NCBI RefSeq assembly: GCF_025938095.1
Contig: NZ_JAPCZF010000004.1
Location: forward strand, 310,001-374,000
From: Novosphingobium sp. JCM 18896
Lineage (GTDB): Bacteria > Pseudomonadota > Alphaproteobacteria > Sphingomonadales > Sphingomonadaceae
Reading direction: 5' to 3'
DNA: 64,000 nucleotides
Numbering within the stretch: position 1 is the first letter of the stretch; each line of letters begins with the position of its first letter. Made by a program: the position numbers and the translations under genes. Below the pieces are notes generated by a model. The model was given only the letters and a program-made list of their open reading frames with translations. It was not told the origin of the DNA and searched no databases. Positions 52,452-60,801 of the stretch are shown here, in pieces.

Positions 52452-53062
52452 CCGAACCCGCAAAGGCCGATCGCCCGGCGCAGTCGCGGCGGAACCGGAC
52501 CTTCGAGGCGACGCACCAGGCGTTGATCGAGGCTTCGGTCGCGCTGATTTCCGAAAAGGGCGTGGACTCGCTGTCGGTTGCCGGCCTGGCGCGCGCGGTG
52601 GGAATGAACCGGGCGACGGTCTACTACCACTTCGCCAGCCGCGAGGCGCTGCTCGAGGCCGTCAGCACCTGGTCGTCGGAGCAATTGACGCGCGGCTTCG
52701 CCGGTTCCGAAAGCCAGCAGGAGCGGATCGACTTCGTCGCGCGCTTCGTGCTCGAGAACCCCGACCTGATTAAGCTGTGGATCGAGCAGTTCATCGCCCC
52801 CGGCGACATCCGCACGCGCTATCCCAAATGGGACGAATTCATCGCCGCCAGCCGGCAGCACGGCCCCCATGCGAGCGATGGCGGCGACGCGGGCGATATC
52901 GACGTCGAGGTCTACTGCACCTTCCTGCTCGCGGGCGCGATCATCGGCCCGCGCGTGTTCCAGAGCAGCGTCCGGCCCGACCTCAGCGAAGACGAGGTGA
53001 TCGAGCGCTTCCGCGCCGAGCAGCAGCGCATGCTTCGGCGCGACGGCCTGCTGCGCAAATAG
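52448..53062 (+). CDS. TetR-family regulator of the downstream Rieske operon
   Basis: A 204-residue TetR protein. The HTH covers about residues 18-66 (TFEATHQALIEASVALISEKGVDSLSVAGLARAVGMNRATVYYHFASREALLEAV). It overlaps trmL by 4 bp. Its stop is directly abutted by a perfect 28-bp palindrome (53063-53090), 50 bp before the Rieske oxygenase start, which is the most probable operator. The ligand is likely the oxygenase substrate or product (inference). Confidence 0.9.
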   Translation: MTEPAKADRPAQSRRNRTFEATHQALIEASVALISEKGVDSLSVAGLARAVGMNRATVYYHFASREALLEAVSTWSSEQLTRGFAGSESQQERIDFVARFVLENPDLIKLWIEQFIAPGDIRTRYPKWDEFIAASRQHGPHASDGGDAGDIDVEVYCTFLLAGAIIGPRVFQSSVRPDLSEDEVIERFRAEQQRMLRRDGLLRK

Positions 53063-53090
53063 AAACTTCCAACACATGTGTTGGAAGTTT
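53063..53090. promoter_or_regulatory. perfect 28-bp palindrome, probable TetR operator
   Basis: The half-site AAACTTCCAACACA is followed directly by its exact reverse complement, giving a 14+14 bp perfect dyad between the TetR gene stop and the Rieske oxygenase start. A spacerless palindrome of this length cannot be a normal terminator loop and fits TetR dimer binding. Confidence 0.85.
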
Positions 53091-53139
53091 GGCGCGGGTG
53101 CGGTAGAGGAGGGCGACAAGACAACGAGAGGATTCGCTC

Positions 53140-54333
53140 GTGAAGCCAGCCGTCGCCACCTTTCAGCGCATCCCCGACGATGAGCTGTCGTGGCTGGGTA
53201 CCGACCCGGTCCCGGCCAAGCCCTATTACGATCCCGCCTATTTCGAGCTCGAACGGCGCGCGGTCTTCCTCAAGAGCTGGATCCACGTCGGCCATGCCTG
53301 CGAACTGGCCGAGCCGGGCAGTTTCGTGCGTCGCGATCTGGAATTCGCACGGGCATCGCTTCTGATCGTGCGCGGCCGCGACCAGCGGGTCCGCGCCTTC
53401 CACAACGTCTGCCCGCACCGTGGCACCCGGCTGGTCGACGAGGCGGCGGGCCGCCAGACGAAGTTCAGCTGTCCCTACCACATGTGGACCTTCGGCACCG
53501 AAGGCGCGCTCCTGTCCGCGCCGGACTTCGAAGCCTTCGGTCTCGACAAGAAGGACTGTTCGCTGCGCGAAGTGGCGCTGCAGGAATGCGGCGGCATGCT
53601 GTTCGTCAATTTCGATCGCGACGCCGCACCCTTGCGCGAATGGCTGGGCGGCTATGCCGAGCGGCTCGAGCAGATGCCCGTCGCGCGTGCGACGACCTTC
53701 GCCGAATATACCTACGAGATCGCGGCGAACTGGAAGCTGACCTACGACAACTTCCAGGAGAACTATCACCTGCGCTTCATCCATCCGCGCTCGGGCGGTG
53801 CGGGGATCGGCGGCGACAACCAGTTCGGCTATCCCGCCAGCATGGGCTTCGACGGCCCGCATCGCACCCAGCGCATCTGGTCGAATCCCGAGCCCGATCT
53901 CAAGCCGTTCCAGCGCGCCGCCGCGATGCGCGGCATTCCGGCGCTGGCCGAGCAGGGCCTGCTCGATCTGCCCTATGCGCGCGACTATCTGGCCTTCTTT
54001 CCCAACCTCTTCGTCATCGGCACGCCGACGCAGCCGTTCTCGCACACGGTCTATCCGATCGCGGCCGATCGCTCGCGCGGGGTCGTGCGGGTCTATTGGG
54101 TGGGCGAGGATCGCAATGCCAGCCACCGCTTCGCGCGCGAATATTCGCTCGGCCAGATCCGCGACATCCATTGCGAGGACATCGCGATGATCGAACGCGG
54201 GCAGAGCGGGCTGACCAGCGGCGCGCTCGATCACATCCATTTCCAGAGCATGGAGGCGCTGTGCCGCCACCTGTTCAACGAGGTCGATCGGCGGGTGCAG
54301 GACCACGCCCGCGAAACGGGAGTCCCGGCATGA
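53140..54333 (+). CDS. Rieske aromatic-ring-hydroxylating oxygenase, alpha subunit
   Basis: A 397-residue oxygenase component with Rieske motif C91-P-H93 and C111-P-Y-H114, and mononuclear iron ligands in D-N-F-Q-E-N-Y-H210-L-R-F-I-H215. It is more compact than the oxygenase at 10621 and resembles the choline/carnitine or phenoxybenzoate oxygenase subgroup (uncertain). GTG 53140 follows GAGAGG by 8 bp. The next genes overlap: a 120-residue protein (ATGA overlap) and an SDR. A reductase partner is absent. The TetR palindrome upstream indicates substrate-inducible expression. Confidence 0.9.
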   Translation: MKPAVATFQRIPDDELSWLGTDPVPAKPYYDPAYFELERRAVFLKSWIHVGHACELAEPGSFVRRDLEFARASLLIVRGRDQRVRAFHNVCPHRGTRLVDEAAGRQTKFSCPYHMWTFGTEGALLSAPDFEAFGLDKKDCSLREVALQECGGMLFVNFDRDAAPLREWLGGYAERLEQMPVARATTFAEYTYEIAANWKLTYDNFQENYHLRFIHPRSGGAGIGGDNQFGYPASMGFDGPHRTQRIWSNPEPDLKPFQRAAAMRGIPALAEQGLLDLPYARDYLAFFPNLFVIGTPTQPFSHTVYPIAADRSRGVVRVYWVGEDRNASHRFAREYSLGQIRDIHCEDIAMIERGQSGLTSGALDHIHFQSMEALCRHLFNEVDRRVQDHARETGVPA

Positions 54334-54692
54334 GCACCGCGTCTCTCCCCGAAGGTTTCGCCGCGCTCGAGGGCTTCGTCGATCGCTGGGCGCTCGACGG
54401 CACCGCCGCGCGCGCCGCGCGCCGCAGCGAGTCCACGGCCGAGGAGCGCGAGGCGTTCTTCGCGGCCGCCAGTCCGCTGCTCGATGCGGCGCTCGCCCAT
54501 CTCGATGCGCATGAGCTGGACACATTGCCCGCACCCGAACAGCGGCTGATGGATCTCATGCTCGCGCTCGCGCACGTCGCCCTGGCGGTCGAGATCCAGG
54601 GACCCGACGAAGCGAAGTCCGCGCCTTGGCGCGATCGCATGCGGATCACCCGTTCGACCGCCGACCGGGGAGCGCCAGCATGTTCGAACTGA
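54330..54692 (+). CDS. small protein in Rieske operon, unknown function
   Basis: A 120-residue, mostly helical and acidic protein (LPEGFAALEGFVDRWALDGTAARAARRSESTAEEREAFFAAASPLLDAALAHLDAHELDTLPAPEQRLMDLMLALAHVALAVEIQG). No domain is recognised. Its ATG overlaps the stop of the oxygenase (ATGA) and it overlaps the SDR by 13 bp, so it is translationally coupled on both sides. Such small partners sometimes accompany Rieske oxygenases; whether it is a subunit is unknown. Confidence 0.75.
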   Translation: MSTASLPEGFAALEGFVDRWALDGTAARAARRSESTAEEREAFFAAASPLLDAALAHLDAHELDTLPAPEQRLMDLMLALAHVALAVEIQGPDEAKSAPWRDRMRITRSTADRGAPACSN

Positions 54693-55459
54693 CCGGCAAG
54701 ACCGTCTTCATCACCGGCGGCGGTGGCGGGATCGGGGCGGGCATGGCGCAGGCCTTTGCCGAGCGCGGCGCCCGGATCGTCCTGGCCGACATCGAGCTCG
54801 CCTTCGCCGAGCGGGAAGCCGGCAAGCTGCCCGCTTCGGCCGAGGCGCGCGCGATCGCGCTCGACGTCCGCGATCTCGCCAGTTGGCAGGCCGCGAGTGA
54901 AGCCGTGGGCGCGATCGACGTCCTGTGCAACAACGCCGGCATTTCCACTGGCTTCAAGCCGCTCGTCGAGCTCTCGCCCGAGACCTTCGAGCGGTTGATG
55001 GCGATCAACGTCACGGGGGTGTTCAACGGCATCAAAACCTTCGCGCCGCAGATGATCGCGCGCGGCAGCGGCCATATCGTCAACACGTCTTCGATGAACG
55101 GCCTGAGCCCTTTCGCCAGCTTCGCGGCCTATTCGGCGAGCAAGTTCGCGGTGCTCGGGCTGTCCGACGCGCTGCGCGACGAACTCTCGCCGGCCGGGGT
55201 GGGGGTCTCGACCCTGTTTCCCGGCCTGACCCGCAGCCGCATGTCCGAGGCCGATGCCAGCGAACTGACGCGCGCGAACATGATGGACCCGGTCTGGCTC
55301 GGTCGCGCCGTGGTGCGCGCGGTCGAGGCCGACGAGCCCTATATCGTCACCCATCCCGAATACCGCGATGCGCTGGCCGATCGCCAGGCGCGCATCCTCG
55401 CAGCCTTCGGCGAGCCGGCACAGCCCGGATACCGCACCGGCCCGAGCGCTACGCGCTGA
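54680..55459 (+). CDS. SDR family oxidoreductase of the Rieske operon
   Basis: A 259-residue classical SDR. TGGGGGIG at about 12-19 is the cofactor loop, DIE follows the second strand (ADIELAFAE, which favours NAD over NADP), NNAG is near 89-92, and the active site has Ser in NTSSMNG and YSASK. The typical SDR ending is replaced by a longer tail (THPEYRDALADRQARILAAFGEPAQPG). ATG 54680 is preceded by GGGGAG. It overlaps the preceding gene and is the last gene of the TetR-controlled operon, where it probably oxidises a diol or alcohol formed by the oxygenase. Confidence 0.9.
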   Translation: MFELTGKTVFITGGGGGIGAGMAQAFAERGARIVLADIELAFAEREAGKLPASAEARAIALDVRDLASWQAASEAVGAIDVLCNNAGISTGFKPLVELSPETFERLMAINVTGVFNGIKTFAPQMIARGSGHIVNTSSMNGLSPFASFAAYSASKFAVLGLSDALRDELSPAGVGVSTLFPGLTRSRMSEADASELTRANMMDPVWLGRAVVRAVEADEPYIVTHPEYRDALADRQARILAAFGEPAQPGYRTGPSATR

Positions 55460-55480
55460 GCGAGGCGCTCATGGCGGGGG

Positions 55481-56395
55481 TCACTGCGGGCGGGCGGGGA
55501 CCGGCGTGATGATGAAGCGGTCGTGGACTTGCGGCTGGCCGGGCTGATCGAGCGGCGCCTTCAGGCCGGTCCTGAGCTCGGCGATGGTCTCGACGGGCAG
55601 TTCGAGCGGATGCTCGTCGGGATGGGTCGCCGCTTCGTGCGGATAGTCCTGCCCCGGCTTGTTGGTCATCTCGATATGCGCGCCGAGCAGGGCGCGGATC
55701 GGGTGCCGCGCGGCGAAGCCGGCGACGCGGTCTATCGAGGCGCGATTGTCGGCAAGGAAGTTGACCGGGACGTAGAGCCTGCCGGGGTAGATGGTATCAC
55801 CCGACAGCAGGATCCTGAGCCGCGGATCATAGACCATGATCGCAGCGGCCTGGTGGCCGGGGGTGGGAATGATGCTCAGCGCGCGTCCGCCGAGATCGTA
55901 GCGGACGATCTGATCGGGCCATTTCGCCACGCCGAAGAAACTCGCGACCTCTTCGGCCTTGAGCCCGACCACCGTGGTGTTCGGGCGTTCGCGGAAGGCC
56001 GCGTCGCCGGCGACGTGATCGCCGTGGCTGTGGCTGTGCGCGACGATCAGCGGGATGTCGCTGCGGCCGTGCGCCGCCAGCCATTCGGCCACGAGCCGGT
56101 CGACGGCGGGGCGGATGCGCCCGTCCTTCGCGCCGGTGTCGAGCAGCAGCGCCTTGTCGCGCCCGAACAGCAGGTAGAGGAACGGCGCTTCGAAATTGGT
56201 CTTGACCGATTGCCGGATGACAAAGGTGTCGGCGTCGAGCGCCTGGATCTGGACGACGGGCTCTTCCGCCTGGGTGCCGTCGATCCAGCGTTCGGCGAAC
56301 AGGTGGGGAAGGGGAGCGGCCGCCGCATGGGCCGTGGTTGCGAGCAGCGCGCTGCAGGCGAGCAGGCTGCGGATGATGCCGTGGTCGAAATTCAT
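55481..56395 (-). CDS. exported metallo-beta-lactamase-fold hydrolase
   Basis: A 304-residue MBL-superfamily protein. A signal peptide (LLACSALLATTAHAAAA) precedes the fold. The zinc motif is H122-S-H124-G-D126-H127 in VAHSHSHGDHVAG, with PTPGHQAAAI and SGDTIYPGRLYVP supplying further ligands. The rest does not match class B beta-lactamases, so a hydrolase such as a lactonase or alkyl/aryl sulfatase-like enzyme is more likely. It is 68 bp downstream of the TonB receptor on the same strand, so it may process what that receptor imports. The ATG at 56395 starts the signal peptide. Confidence 0.88.
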   Translation of the reverse strand: MNFDHGIIRSLLACSALLATTAHAAAAPLPHLFAERWIDGTQAEEPVVQIQALDADTFVIRQSVKTNFEAPFLYLLFGRDKALLLDTGAKDGRIRPAVDRLVAEWLAAHGRSDIPLIVAHSHSHGDHVAGDAAFRERPNTTVVGLKAEEVASFFGVAKWPDQIVRYDLGGRALSIIPTPGHQAAAIMVYDPRLRILLSGDTIYPGRLYVPVNFLADNRASIDRVAGFAARHPIRALLGAHIEMTNKPGQDYPHEAATHPDEHPLELPVETIAELRTGLKAPLDQPGQPQVHDRFIITPVPARPQ

Positions 56396-56463
56396 TCTGC
56401 CCTCGTCCCGAACCGATCGTGATTTGGCGGGGCCGGCTTGCGACCGGCCCCGCTCCGCACAGG

Positions 56464-58866
56464 TCAATACTTGTACCGCAGCTCGAGGCCGAAGGTCCGC
56501 GGGTTGATGACGGTCTGCTTGTAGTAACGCAGGCGCACGCCATCGTTGAGGCCGACGCGCGAACGGTCGTTGGAGACCGAGGCGACGGCGTACTTGTCGA
56601 AGATGTTGTTGATGAAGAAGCCGATGCTGTACTTCTCGGCCTCGTAGGTCAGCGAGGCGCGGTTCAGGACGTAGCCGGGCAGCTTGTCGCCGAAGGCACG
56701 GTCCCAGCCGAGCCGGGTCACCACGTCGCCGCGGTAGGTCGCGGTCCAGTCGGCGATCAGGTTGTCGTTCCCGAACGGCGCCGTATAGGTCACACCCAGG
56801 CTGCCGCTGTTCTTCGCCGAACCGGGCAGGCGATCGCCGGCCAGCGCGTCGAGCTGGATCGGGCTGCTGGGATAGGTGCCCGCCGGCGAATTGACCGCGA
56901 TGATCCCGGGCACGTCCTCGGTCAGCCTGGCGTTGACGTAGGAATAGGTGCCCTGGATCGACAGACGGTCGATCGGCCGCATGTGGAACGAGGCTTCGAA
57001 GCCTTCCGACTTGGCCTTGCCGCCGTTCACGGTGATGCCGACGATGCCGTTGAGCGTTGCGGAATCGACCTGGATGCCGTCCCACTTGATCTGGAAGACG
57101 TTGAAATTGAACGTCAGCTTGCGATCGAAGAACTGGGTGCGGATGCCGATTTCGGCGTTCTTGGTGGTGTCGGGACCGTACTGGATCTCGTTCGGCAGGC
57201 CGCAGACGTTCTGCTGGGTGGGATCGAGCGGCAGGATGCACGGCGCGACCGTGTTCGGGCCGCCGATGCGATAGCCCTTGCTGTAGGTGGCATAGAGCAT
57301 GATGTCGGGCGTGATGTTGAACGAGGTGTTGAACTTCCACACCCAGCCGCTCTTCTTCGCATTGCCGCCGGCCGGCGCGATGTCATAGGGGCTGACCGGA
57401 TCGCCGAGCAGCGGCAGCACCGAGGTGCCGCGGATGTCCGAGGTATAGCCGAAGTAGCGCGCCCCGGCGGTGACCTGCCACTGCGGGATGATGCGGAAGG
57501 TGCCTTCGCCGAAGATCGCCTTCTCGGTGATCTTCGATTTCACGAACGAAGCGTATTCGACCTCGTCGGTGTTCGGCTGGACGCCGAATTCGACCCAGGG
57601 GTGGTTCGGCACGATCTCGCGATAGTCGCGCTGGCGCTTCTGCTCGTTGTAGAAGCCGCCGAGGACCCAGGAGAACGGCCCGCCGTGGCGCGAGACCAGA
57701 CGCACTTCCTGGTTGAACTGGCGGCGCTTGTCGGTGCTCTCGTTGTAGCTCGAGAAGGCCGGGAAGGTCTCGTAGCCATAGTCGAGGTCGAGCAGCAGGT
57801 CGGTGTTGTCGGACTGCGCCTGGTTGCGGACGTTGGTATAGGCCGAGGTCGCGACCAGATCGACGATGTCGGCGATGTTGGCGTTGATCTCCATCGACGC
57901 CAGGTGGGCGCGGCGCGTCACCGGTTCGGTATAGCGGCCGGCGCTCTCGTAGCGGCCGGTGCCGAGCACGCCGTCGCTGTTGTACTGGCCGCCTTCGGTC
58001 GTCGTGCGCTGGTAGGCGTAGGTGAAGTTGACCTTCAGGTCCTCGTTGAACTGGACCAGCAGCTGGTTGCGCGAGCTGACCGTGCGCTCGTAGTTGAGGT
58101 CCTGGCGGCGGTAGAGGTTGGCCGCATAGCCCGCGTCGGTGATCACGTTCGGGCCGTTCGGCTGCGGCAGCGACACGCCGGGGGTCTGCAGCAGCAGCGG
58201 ATAGTCGATGAAGCCGGGATCGTAGAAATAGCCCGAGGCCGAGCGGAAGGCGATGTGGTCCTTGACGATCGGAATGTTGATCACGCCATCGACGTTGTAG
58301 CCGTAGTTGCGGCTGTGATCCTTGGCGAAGACGCGTCCGTGGACTTCGGCCTCGACCGCATCGGTGTTCGGTCGGTTGGGAATGTTGCGGATCGCGCCGG
58401 CCAGGGTGCCGAGGCCGTAGAGCGTGCCCTGCGGGCCGAGCAAGGTCTCGACGCGCGCGATGTCGAGCAGCTTGAAGTCGTAGTAGAGCGGCACTTCGCC
58501 CAGATACATGCCCAGCGCGTCGTCATAGGAGGCGCCGGTGGCGTCGGTGTCCGAGGCGTTGAGGCCGCGCAGCACGATCGAGCCGGTCGAGCCCGGGCCC
58601 GTGTCCGAGATGGTCATGCCGGGGGTGAAGTCGGCGAGATCGCGGACGTCGTCGATCCGCTGGCGTTCGAGCTGTTCCGAACCGACCGCGCTGATGTTGA
58701 TCGGCACGTCCTGGATCGAGGTCGCACGGCGGGTGGCGGTAACGACGATCTCGCCGCCTTCGCTGCCTCCGGCGTTGTCCGGCGCCACATCCTGCGCGTA
58801 AACCGGAGCGATCCCAACGCCCATGAGCATCGTCGCGCCGAGCAGCGTGTTGCGAAACAGTTTCAT
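56464..58866 (-). CDS. TonB-dependent receptor
   Basis: An 800-residue receptor with signal peptide (LLGATMLMGVGIAPVYAQ), then GGEIVVTATRRATSIQDVPINISAVG as TonB box and plug start, VETLLGPQGTLYGLGTLAGAIRNIPNRPNT in the plug, and a barrel ending RTFGLELRYKY. The plug segment GTLYGLGTLAGAIR differs from the usual FGRN.TGGA and is characteristic of a receptor subgroup. ATG 58866 follows GGAG by 5 bp; a GTG two codons earlier is possible. It heads an operon with the metallo-beta-lactamase-fold gene and converges with the Rieske operon. Confidence 0.92.
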   Translation of the reverse strand: MKLFRNTLLGATMLMGVGIAPVYAQDVAPDNAGGSEGGEIVVTATRRATSIQDVPINISAVGSEQLERQRIDDVRDLADFTPGMTISDTGPGSTGSIVLRGLNASDTDATGASYDDALGMYLGEVPLYYDFKLLDIARVETLLGPQGTLYGLGTLAGAIRNIPNRPNTDAVEAEVHGRVFAKDHSRNYGYNVDGVINIPIVKDHIAFRSASGYFYDPGFIDYPLLLQTPGVSLPQPNGPNVITDAGYAANLYRRQDLNYERTVSSRNQLLVQFNEDLKVNFTYAYQRTTTEGGQYNSDGVLGTGRYESAGRYTEPVTRRAHLASMEINANIADIVDLVATSAYTNVRNQAQSDNTDLLLDLDYGYETFPAFSSYNESTDKRRQFNQEVRLVSRHGGPFSWVLGGFYNEQKRQRDYREIVPNHPWVEFGVQPNTDEVEYASFVKSKITEKAIFGEGTFRIIPQWQVTAGARYFGYTSDIRGTSVLPLLGDPVSPYDIAPAGGNAKKSGWVWKFNTSFNITPDIMLYATYSKGYRIGGPNTVAPCILPLDPTQQNVCGLPNEIQYGPDTTKNAEIGIRTQFFDRKLTFNFNVFQIKWDGIQVDSATLNGIVGITVNGGKAKSEGFEASFHMRPIDRLSIQGTYSYVNARLTEDVPGIIAVNSPAGTYPSSPIQLDALAGDRLPGSAKNSGSLGVTYTAPFGNDNLIADWTATYRGDVVTRLGWDRAFGDKLPGYVLNRASLTYEAEKYSIGFFINNIFDKYAVASVSNDRSRVGLNDGVRLRYYKQTVINPRTFGLELRYKY

Positions 58867-59681
58867 AGTCACTCCGAGCCCTTTGTTTTATCGAGCCTTC
58901 AAGTGACACCCTTCCCCTTGACGCTCTGGCTATGCCGGCGCCTTGTCAGCCGCATTGCGGCTGATTGAATGCGGTATTCCGTGGTGCCCACCGCGCGTGG
59001 CGGCGGGCCTTTCTTGGCACAGAGGGCTGTGCCGATCGTCATTTGCCGGATGGTCCCAGGATCGGAACGCGGACCGAAAATCGCCCAGCGTCGGACAGCG
59101 CCGACAACGGACGGTGGGGCGCCCGATGATACAGCTCTGCAGGCCGGTGTTCGATCCGTTGAACCCTCGTTTTGTGCCGGCACCTGGCCGGCGAGACCAC
59201 CCTTTTCGTTCGCCGCCTCGAAGGGCGACGACCCATACGGTATGGATATTACGGAAAGGGTCAAGAGTAATAATTCCGCACTTGCTCAGTATGACGGCTA
59301 TTAATGCTGCGTCGCACAAATCTTCGGTTTTTCAAAGATTGGGGCTCGGCCTGCAGCTCGTGGCTCCGCGTCAAAAAGCCAGCGGCGTCATACGGACGAC
59401 TCATTTTGCTCTCGCTGATTCGCGAATCATGCCGCGATCGCGACGATGGCCGAGAGGTGAGGGATCATCCCCACTCGCGAGGCCAGGATTTCCGACGATC
59501 AGTCACCCGAAGGCGAAAATCGCCGGGTAATCGCCGCGCCGGGGCGGGCCGCAAGGCAAGCCTCGGTCCAAGCCACGGCCCCGAGCCACCGTGGTATTAC
59601 CTATTTTGCCATCTGTAATATTTTTTGATGGACAAGCCTCGGTCTCTCGCTGATGCTGCAATGCGAAAGGGGATCGAATCA
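58867..59681. other. long divergent intergenic region upstream of the ABC transporter operon
   Basis: About 815 bp with no convincing gene. It contains CAGCCGCATTGCGGCTG (58937-58960 region), a terminator-like stem at 58986-59015 (GCCCACCGC/GCGGCGGGC, then CTTTCTT), and NikR-type half-sites: CCATAC-G-GTATGG at 59233-59245, GTATGA at 59289-59294 and TCATAC at 59388-59393. Ribosome-binding sequence AAGGGGA precedes the ATG at 59682. I could not match it to a guanidine riboswitch class. Confidence 0.4.
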
Positions 59682-60761
59682 ATGATCGGGTCGTTCGTCA
59701 AGCTGAGCAGGATCGCACTGATGGCCGGGGCGCTTTCGCTGGTCTCGTGCTCGCCCGCCAAGGAGGCTTCCGCCCCCCGTACCGAGTTCAGCATCGGCTG
59801 GTCGATCTATGCCGGCTGGATGCCCTGGCCCTATGCGCAGCAGGCCGGGATCGTGAAGAAGTGGGCCGACAAGTACGGCATCAAGATCAACGTCGTTCAG
59901 GTCAACGACTACGTTGAATCGATCAACCAGTATACCGCGGGCAAGTTCGACGGCGTGGCCGTCACCAACATGGACGCGCTGACCATCCCCGCCGCCGGCG
60001 GCAAGGATACCAGCGCGATCATCGTCGGCGACTATTCGAACGGCAACGACGGTATCCTGCTCAAGGGCGCCGACAACCTCGCCGCGATCAAGGGGCGCCA
60101 GGCCTATCTGGTCGAGCTCTCGGTCTCGCACTATCTGCTGGCCCGCGCGCTCGAGAAGGCGGGTCTGAAGCCGACCGACGTGCGGACCGTCAACACCTCC
60201 GACGCGGACATCGTCGGCGCCTTCGGCAGCCCCGACGCCACTGCGGCGGTCGCCTGGAACCCACAGCTCTCGGTGATGCGCGGCCAGCCGGGCGCCAAGC
60301 AGGTGTTCAGCTCGGCGGAGATCCCCGGCGAGATCCTCGATTTGATGGTCGTCGACACCGCCACGCTCAAGGCCAATCCGAACCTCGGCAAGGCCCTCGC
60401 GGGCATCTGGTACGAGACGGTCGCGCTGATGCAGCGCCAGGATGCCGAGGGTAAGGCGGCGCGCGCGGCCATGGCCAAGCTCGCTGGCTCGACGCCCGAG
60501 AACTTCGACAGCCAGCTGTCGACGACCTTCCTCTACGCCGATCCCAAGGCGGCGGTGGCCGCGACTTCGGCCCCGGCGCTCGTGACGACGATGACGCAGG
60601 TGCGCGACTTCAGCTTCTCCAAGGGTCTGTTCAAGGGCGCCACCTCGGCCGACGCCGTGGGCATGGCGTTCCCCGGCGGCAAGACGCTGGGCGACGCGCA
60701 GCACGTGACGCTCCGCTTCGACGAAAGCTTCATGAAGCTCGCGGCGGACGGAAAGCTCTGA
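59682..60761 (+). CDS. ABC transporter substrate-binding lipoprotein (urea carboxylase-region type)
   Basis: A 359-residue periplasmic binding protein. A lipobox L-V-S-C follows the hydrophobic N-terminus (ALMAGALSLVSC), so it is membrane-anchored. The mature part reads FSIGWSIYAGWMPWPYAQQAGIVKKWADKYGIKINVVQVNDYVESINQYTAGKFDGVAVTNMDALTIPAAGGKDTSAIIVGDYSNGNDGILLKG, matching the COG0715-like binding proteins found in urea carboxylase gene clusters. ATG 59682 follows GGGGA; a further ATG (59661) is possible. It starts the operon with permease, ATPase, regulator and the two carboxylase-associated proteins, so its ligand is likely guanidine or a related small nitrogen compound. Confidence 0.88.
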   Translation: MIGSFVKLSRIALMAGALSLVSCSPAKEASAPRTEFSIGWSIYAGWMPWPYAQQAGIVKKWADKYGIKINVVQVNDYVESINQYTAGKFDGVAVTNMDALTIPAAGGKDTSAIIVGDYSNGNDGILLKGADNLAAIKGRQAYLVELSVSHYLLARALEKAGLKPTDVRTVNTSDADIVGAFGSPDATAAVAWNPQLSVMRGQPGAKQVFSSAEIPGEILDLMVVDTATLKANPNLGKALAGIWYETVALMQRQDAEGKAARAAMAKLAGSTPENFDSQLSTTFLYADPKAAVAATSAPALVTTMTQVRDFSFSKGLFKGATSADAVGMAFPGGKTLGDAQHVTLRFDESFMKLAADGKL

Positions 60762-60801
60762 GCCGGGTTCCGCAAGGTCTAGCGAAAGTTGGTGTGACGA
60801 C

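Noticed and set aside
58986..59015. Guanidine riboswitch (ykkC or mini-ykkC) in the leader of the transporter operon
   Set aside because: I looked for the conserved ykkC strings and for paired ACGR-loop hairpins between 58900 and 59680 and found no convincing match. The terminator-like stem at 58986-59015 is over 650 bp upstream of the first gene. A covariance-model search would settle it.
58943..59618. Short open frames in the gap before the ABC transporter operon
   Set aside because: They overlap one another in several frames, lack ribosome-binding sites and have Arg/Pro-rich compositions typical of chance frames.
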